Part shown: in pieces, positions 39,131 through 42,527 of the stretch
Layout of the letters: every line of letters starts with the position of its first letter
Numbering within the stretch: the stretch's first letter is position 1
DNA from: an uncultured Lachnospiraceae bacterium
Lineage (GTDB): Bacteria; Bacillota; Clostridia; Lachnospirales; Lachnospiraceae
DNA: 42,527 bases
Direction of reading: 5' to 3'
NCBI GenBank assembly: GCA_934402055.1
Contig: CAKRTC010000016.1
Coordinates: 1-42,527 of the forward strand
Made by a program: the position numbers and the translations under genes
Notes under the pieces: generated by a model
Database searches by the model: none
Told to the model about the DNA's origin: nothing
The model's input: only the letters and a program-made list of their open reading frames with translations

Positions 39131-39793
39131 TCAGCCTCTTCTCCTATCGAGTTTCTTGGACATTACCATTCCGAGCCACTGAAGTATCTGCATAAGAATA
39201 ACAAGGACTAAAACAGTCACAAGCATTATGTCTGTCTCATAACGATAATATCCGTATTTGATAGCTATATCACCGAGTCCGCCTCCGCCGACAACTCCCG
39301 ACATAGCAGAATATCCGAGTATGGTACCGAGTGCTATGGTAACACCAACAAGCAGTGAGGTACGTGCCTCGGCAATAAGCACCTTGGTCACAATAGTGCT
39401 CTTCTTTGCTCCGAGACTTACCGCAGCCTCGATAACGCCCTTATCGACTTCCTTAAGAGAGCTCTCTACCATACGTGCGATAAAAGGTGCTGCGGCAACT
39501 GTAAGCGGCACTATCGTCGCTGTTGTTCCGTAGCTTTTGCCTACGAGCATCTTGGTAAAAGGCTGGATAAGTATAAGAAGGATAAGGAACGGAACGCTTC
39601 TGGTTATATTGATAACAAAATCAAGAAGCTTATATATCCACGGATGCGGACTTATGCCATCCGCATCAAATATCGTAAGACATACTCCGAGCGGCAGCCC
39701 GATCACATAGCCCATCAAGGTTGAAACAAAGACCATGAGCAGAGTGTCGGCAGTACCGCCTCCAAGCATTGAAATCATATCAGATGCACCCAT
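39131..39793 (-). CDS. metI: methionine ABC transporter permease MetI
   Basis: This 220-residue membrane permease has the MetI pattern. ADTLLMVFVSTLMGYVIGLPLGV is followed by INITRSVPFLILLILIQPFTK and the coupling loop ESSLKEVDKGVIEAAVSLGAKKSTIV, then AMSGVVGGGGLGDIAIKYGYYRY. It forms the homodimeric channel of the MetNIQ importer. It begins 3 bp after the metN stop codon, with a GGGGGA ribosome site. Confidence 0.95.
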   Translation of the reverse strand: MGASDMISMLGGGTADTLLMVFVSTLMGYVIGLPLGVCLTIFDADGISPHPWIYKLLDFVINITRSVPFLILLILIQPFTKMLVGKSYGTTATIVPLTVAAAPFIARMVESSLKEVDKGVIEAAVSLGAKKSTIVTKVLIAEARTSLLVGVTIALGTILGYSAMSGVVGGGGLGDIAIKYGYYRYETDIMLVTVLVLVILMQILQWLGMVMSKKLDRRRG

Positions 39794-39796
39794 CTC

Positions 39797-40576
39797 TTAG
39801 TCCCCCTTAATAATCTGTTCTTCAATCTGCTCGCTCTGCTTTGTGAGTATAAGTCTCTTGGCGGCATTGGTCTTAGGGTTTGAGAATACCTCATGGACCG
39901 TGCCGAGCTCCTCTAATCTGCCGTGATCAAGCACGGCAACTCTGTCGCATATCTCCTCTATTACACGCATCTCATGAGTAATGACCACTATGGTAATGCC
40001 GAACTCCTTGTTGATATGCTTGAGCAATTCCAATATGGTACGTGTAGTCTGCGGATCCAATGCACTTGTTGCCTCATCACAAAGTATGATCTGAGGATCG
40101 GAGGCAAGCACTCTTGCTATGGCTACTCTCTGCTTCTGACCTCCGGAAAGCTGTACCGGATATGCATAGGCCTTTTCCGCAAGATCGACCGTCCTTAGAT
40201 ATTCCATTGCCTTGATGCGTGCTTCCTTCTTGGAAATACCTGCTATCTCCATAGGAAAGCATACATTATCTATGACATTTCTCTGCATGAGCAGATTGAA
40301 ATGCTGGAATATCATACCGATACTCTGGCGTTTTTTTCTGAGTGCTTCTCCCGAGAGTTCCAGGATATTCTCGCCGCCTATTATGACCTTGCCGGAGGTC
40401 GGTGTCTCAAGTCTGTTTAAGCATCTTACAAGTGTACTCTTGCCGGCACCCGACAGACCTATAACTCCGAATATCTCACCCTTTTCTATAGACAGATTGA
40501 TATCCTTAAGAGCTTCGACTGCGGAAGACTTTATATCAAAGGTCTTGCTTACATGTTCGATCTCAATAAATGCCAT
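39797..40576 (-). CDS. metN: methionine ABC transporter ATP-binding protein MetN, short form
   Basis: This 259-residue ATPase has MetN-type features: FEIEHVSKTFD-like N-terminus, Walker A GLSGAGKSTLVRCLNRLE (GLSGAGKST), signature LSGGQKQR and Walker B ILCDEATSALDPQTT, the last being the MetN form. Most MetN proteins are about 340 residues and carry a C-terminal ACT-like (NIL) domain through which methionine inhibits transport. Here the protein stops soon after the ATPase domain and lacks that domain. Transport would then not be shut off by internal methionine in the usual way. It follows the fused binding protein gene, with a GC-rich hairpin between, and precedes metI. Confidence 0.92.
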   Translation of the reverse strand: MAFIEIEHVSKTFDIKSSAVEALKDINLSIEKGEIFGVIGLSGAGKSTLVRCLNRLETPTSGKVIIGGENILELSGEALRKKRQSIGMIFQHFNLLMQRNVIDNVCFPMEIAGISKKEARIKAMEYLRTVDLAEKAYAYPVQLSGGQKQRVAIARVLASDPQIILCDEATSALDPQTTRTILELLKHINKEFGITIVVITHEMRVIEEICDRVAVLDHGRLEELGTVHEVFSNPKTNAAKRLILTKQSEQIEEQIIKGD

Positions 40577-40603
40577 TACATCGGCTCCTTAATACTACTA
40601 AAT

Positions 40604-40627
40604 CCCCGGACGGCAAGCCGCCCGGGG
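40604..40627 (-). terminator. intercistronic hairpin between binding-protein gene and metN
   Basis: CCCCGGACGGC pairs with GCCGCCCGGGG across a two-base loop with one mismatch. On the minus strand it is not followed by a good T run, so it is likely a leaky attenuator or mRNA-stabilising hairpin. It would make the binding protein more abundant than the transporter, as is common in such operons. Confidence 0.6.
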
Positions 40628-40719
40628 CTGATTTTTGTCGGTATGCAGTGAACGCTTTAATGTGCTGCACTGTTTCTTGCCGGCGCTAATTGTACCATAC
40701 TTTGGCCCTTAGGTCAAAA

Positions 40720-42387
40720 TCAGTCTTCGTAAGGGATTACCGCTCCGTCATAAGTATCATTGATGAACTTCTTAACATCATCTGACTTAAGAGCTGCTAC
40801 AAGAGCCTTGATTCCCTCGTTATTCTCATTGCCTTCCTTAACTGCAATGATATTTACATAGGTCTTGGCTGCCTCTGAATCTGACTTCTCATATGCAATT
40901 GCATCCTTTGCTACAGAGAAGCCTGCCTCAAGTGCATAGTTTCCGTTAAGTACTACAACTGCTACCTCATCCTTTACTCTTGCTACCTGAGCTGCCTCAA
41001 GCTCCTCGATCTTGAGATTCTTAGGATTCTCCTCGATATCGCGAACTGTTGCCTTGAGACCTGCACCGTCCTTAAGCTTGATAAGTCCGTTATCCTGAAG
41101 AAGAAGGAGTGCTCTTGCCTCATTTGTTGTATCGTTAGGAACTGCTATTGTATCTCCGTCTGCAAGCTCGTCAAGTGACTTCTTTGTTCCCGGATAGATT
41201 CCGAACGGCTCATAGTGAATACCTGCTACAGATACAAGCTTTGTTCCGTTCTCCTCGTTGAAGTTGTCAAGGTATGGCTTATGCTGGAAATAGTTTGCAT
41301 CGATCTCGCCGCTGTCTACTACGAGATTAGGCTGTACATAGTCCTCAAACTCTGTAACCTTAAGCTCCCATCCCTCTTTTGCAAGAACCTTTGCGGCCTC
41401 TGCAAGGATCTCTGCGTGTGGTGTAGGTGATGCTGCTACTGTGATAGTACCCTTTGCTTCTGCCGGTGCTGCTTCCTCTGTTGATGCTGATGCTGCTGCG
41501 TCTCCGCCGCCCTCAACAACGAGTGTGTCCTCAAACTCTGCACCGTAGGTGTCAAGAAGTGTCTCCTCATAATCCTTATGGAAGAAGTTCTCCTCACCGA
41601 GTGACTTGATCTCATCATTGATCCAGTCAAGAAGAGTAGTGTTGCCCTTGCTTACTGCCGGAGCGATGGTATCTGCACTTCCGAGTGAGTCAATACCCAC
41701 TGTATAGCCCTCATTTTCCTTGGCAAATGCGATAACCTCTGTGTTGTCGTTAGCCCATGCAACGCCTGTTCCGTTCTCGAAAGCACTCTTTGCTGCGGCA
41801 TAGGTGTCAAACTTCTGAAGCTTGATGTCCGGATAATTCTTTGTAAGGTATGTCTCTGCTGTAGTGCCTGAGATAACGATCACCTGATCGTCTGCGCCTA
41901 CCTGGCTGAGATCTGTGATAACATTGTCGTCATGTGATACAACACCAAGTGCAACATTCATGTAAGGAAGTGCGAAATCAACCTCCTCGGCTCTCTCAGG
42001 TGTTACAGTAAAGTTCGCAAGAATAACATCTACCTTACCGGTCTGAAGATACTCAATACGGCTTGCCGCTTCTGTTGATACAAAGTTGAGCTCTACTCCG
42101 AGATCCTCTGCAAGCTTGTTGGCAAAGTATACATCATATCCCTGATACTCACCATTCTCGTCTACATAGCCGAAAGGAGCCTTGTCCGAGAATACTCCGA
42201 TATTGATGGTTCCATCTGCCTTGATGTCGTCAAGTGTTCTGAACTTGGCATCGCTTGCTGCTGCCTCTAACTCGGCTGCTGCGCTTGTCTCAGCTGTGCT
42301 GCTGCTTCCGCATCCTGCAAGAAGGCCGATAGCTGTTACGGCTGCGACTCCGAGTGCACCGATGCGTTTGAAAATGTTCTTTTTCAT
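40720..42387 (-). CDS. two-headed binding lipoprotein: SBP_bac_3 domain fused to NlpA/MetQ domain
   Basis: At 555 residues this is about twice the size of a single binding protein. The signal peptide ends in GLLAGC with lipobox cysteine C26. Residues about 48-290 form a family 3 solute-binding domain (INIGVFSDKAPFGYVDENG, GYDVYFANKLAEDLGV, DVILANFTVTPERAEEVDF), the type used by cystine and polar amino acid importers. A 22-residue Gly/Ala/Glu linker (about 292-313) follows, then a complete NlpA/MetQ domain from residue 314 (TITVAASPTPHAEIL, YFQHKPYLDNFNEENGTKL, IAVPNDTTNEARALLLLQ). GAGGAAAG precedes the ATG. Downstream genes encode both cognate transporters. The fusion is seen directly; shared service to two importers is inference. 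Confidence 0.93.
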   Translation of the reverse strand: MKKNIFKRIGALGVAAVTAIGLLAGCGSSSTAETSAAAELEAAASDAKFRTLDDIKADGTINIGVFSDKAPFGYVDENGEYQGYDVYFANKLAEDLGVELNFVSTEAASRIEYLQTGKVDVILANFTVTPERAEEVDFALPYMNVALGVVSHDDNVITDLSQVGADDQVIVISGTTAETYLTKNYPDIKLQKFDTYAAAKSAFENGTGVAWANDNTEVIAFAKENEGYTVGIDSLGSADTIAPAVSKGNTTLLDWINDEIKSLGEENFFHKDYEETLLDTYGAEFEDTLVVEGGGDAAASASTEEAAPAEAKGTITVAASPTPHAEILAEAAKVLAKEGWELKVTEFEDYVQPNLVVDSGEIDANYFQHKPYLDNFNEENGTKLVSVAGIHYEPFGIYPGTKKSLDELADGDTIAVPNDTTNEARALLLLQDNGLIKLKDGAGLKATVRDIEENPKNLKIEELEAAQVARVKDEVAVVVLNGNYALEAGFSVAKDAIAYEKSDSEAAKTYVNIIAVKEGNENNEGIKALVAALKSDDVKKFINDTYDGAVIPYED

Positions 42388-42466
42388 AATGCTTTCCTCT
42401 TTCTTATAAAATTGCCGGGCTTGTTATAAGCCGGTATAAGATACATTGTTTACTGTAGGATATATT

Positions 42467-42527
42467 TTCTTTCGAAGCTTTGTGCTCATTTTCGTTTGGC
42501 CGTCCTATAGTCGTCTTCGCAGCTGCA
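42467..42527. repeat. MITE-like element, partial copy C (cut by window end)
   Basis: From about 42467 the sequence matches the interior of copies A and B (TTCGAAGCTTTGTGCTCATT and onward, including GGCCGTCCTATAGTCGTC). Homology starts inside the element: the left terminal repeat and first ~65 bp are missing. The right part lies beyond the window. The promoter of the binding-protein gene should lie between this copy and 42388. Confidence 0.75.

Overview
This 42.5 kb window looks like the chromosome of a low-to-mid G+C Gram-positive anaerobe, most likely a Clostridia member and probably Lachnospiraceae. The reasons are strong AGGAGG-type ribosome sites, sigma-A-like promoters (TTGACA-17-TATAAT variants), a perfect CIRCE operator, lipoprotein signal peptides of the LLAGC type, a pst-phoU-phoPR phosphate regulon, and hairpin-plus-T-run terminators after most genes. 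Species cannot be fixed from the sequence alone.

Layout. 1-1.5 kb: an acetoacetate decarboxylase-family gene and gene debris. 1.58-4.2 kb: a 2.55 kb segment bounded by two ~70 bp direct repeats, each carrying the 3' end and terminator of a tRNA-Gly gene. It reads as a small integrated island with two cargo modules: a type III toxin-antitoxin system (ToxN/AbiQ-like toxin with a two-repeat pseudoknot RNA) and a DUF3990 (ADP-ribosyltransferase-like) gene with a 138-residue partner. No integrase is present. 4.2-8.7 kb: intact tRNA-Gly, mnmA, lrgA-lrgB and a GntP-type permease. 8.7-11.1 kb: a double PII-like protein with a duplicated DUF1538 membrane protein. 11.3-18.7 kb: a TrpR/YerC-type regulator followed by a probable sugar-modification operon (large TPP enzyme, epimerase, dehydrogenase, membrane glycosyltransferase, zinc-binding C-methyltransferase). 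18.9-25.4 kb: the phosphate regulon pstS-C-A-B, phoU, phoP-phoR. 25.4-30.6 kb: CIRCE-controlled hsp20, a HAD phosphatase, an SLC13-type anion transporter, pyruvate kinase and an FlK-like thioesterase. 30.9-35 kb: a CoA-acylating aldehyde dehydrogenase with a small unknown partner, a divergent LysR gene and a second LysR gene. 35-42.5 kb: metY with a 250-nt structured leader, then a compound amino-acid/methionine transporter operon.

The most unusual gene is the last one. It encodes a lipoprotein that fuses a polar-amino-acid binding domain (SBP_bac_3) to a methionine binding domain (NlpA/MetQ). Downstream on the same strand are both matching transporters, MetN-MetI and a two-permease plus ATPase PAAT system, so one two-headed receptor may serve two ABC importers of sulfur amino acids. 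metY lies further downstream, separated by terminators, repeats and its own promoter, which fits a sulfur amino acid theme.

Intergenic DNA holds several repeat families: a 168 bp MITE-like element with terminal inverted repeats (two full copies, one cut by the window end), a ~90 bp dispersed sequence (three diverged copies), two single long-hairpin elements, and a probable orphan IS200/IS605 right end.
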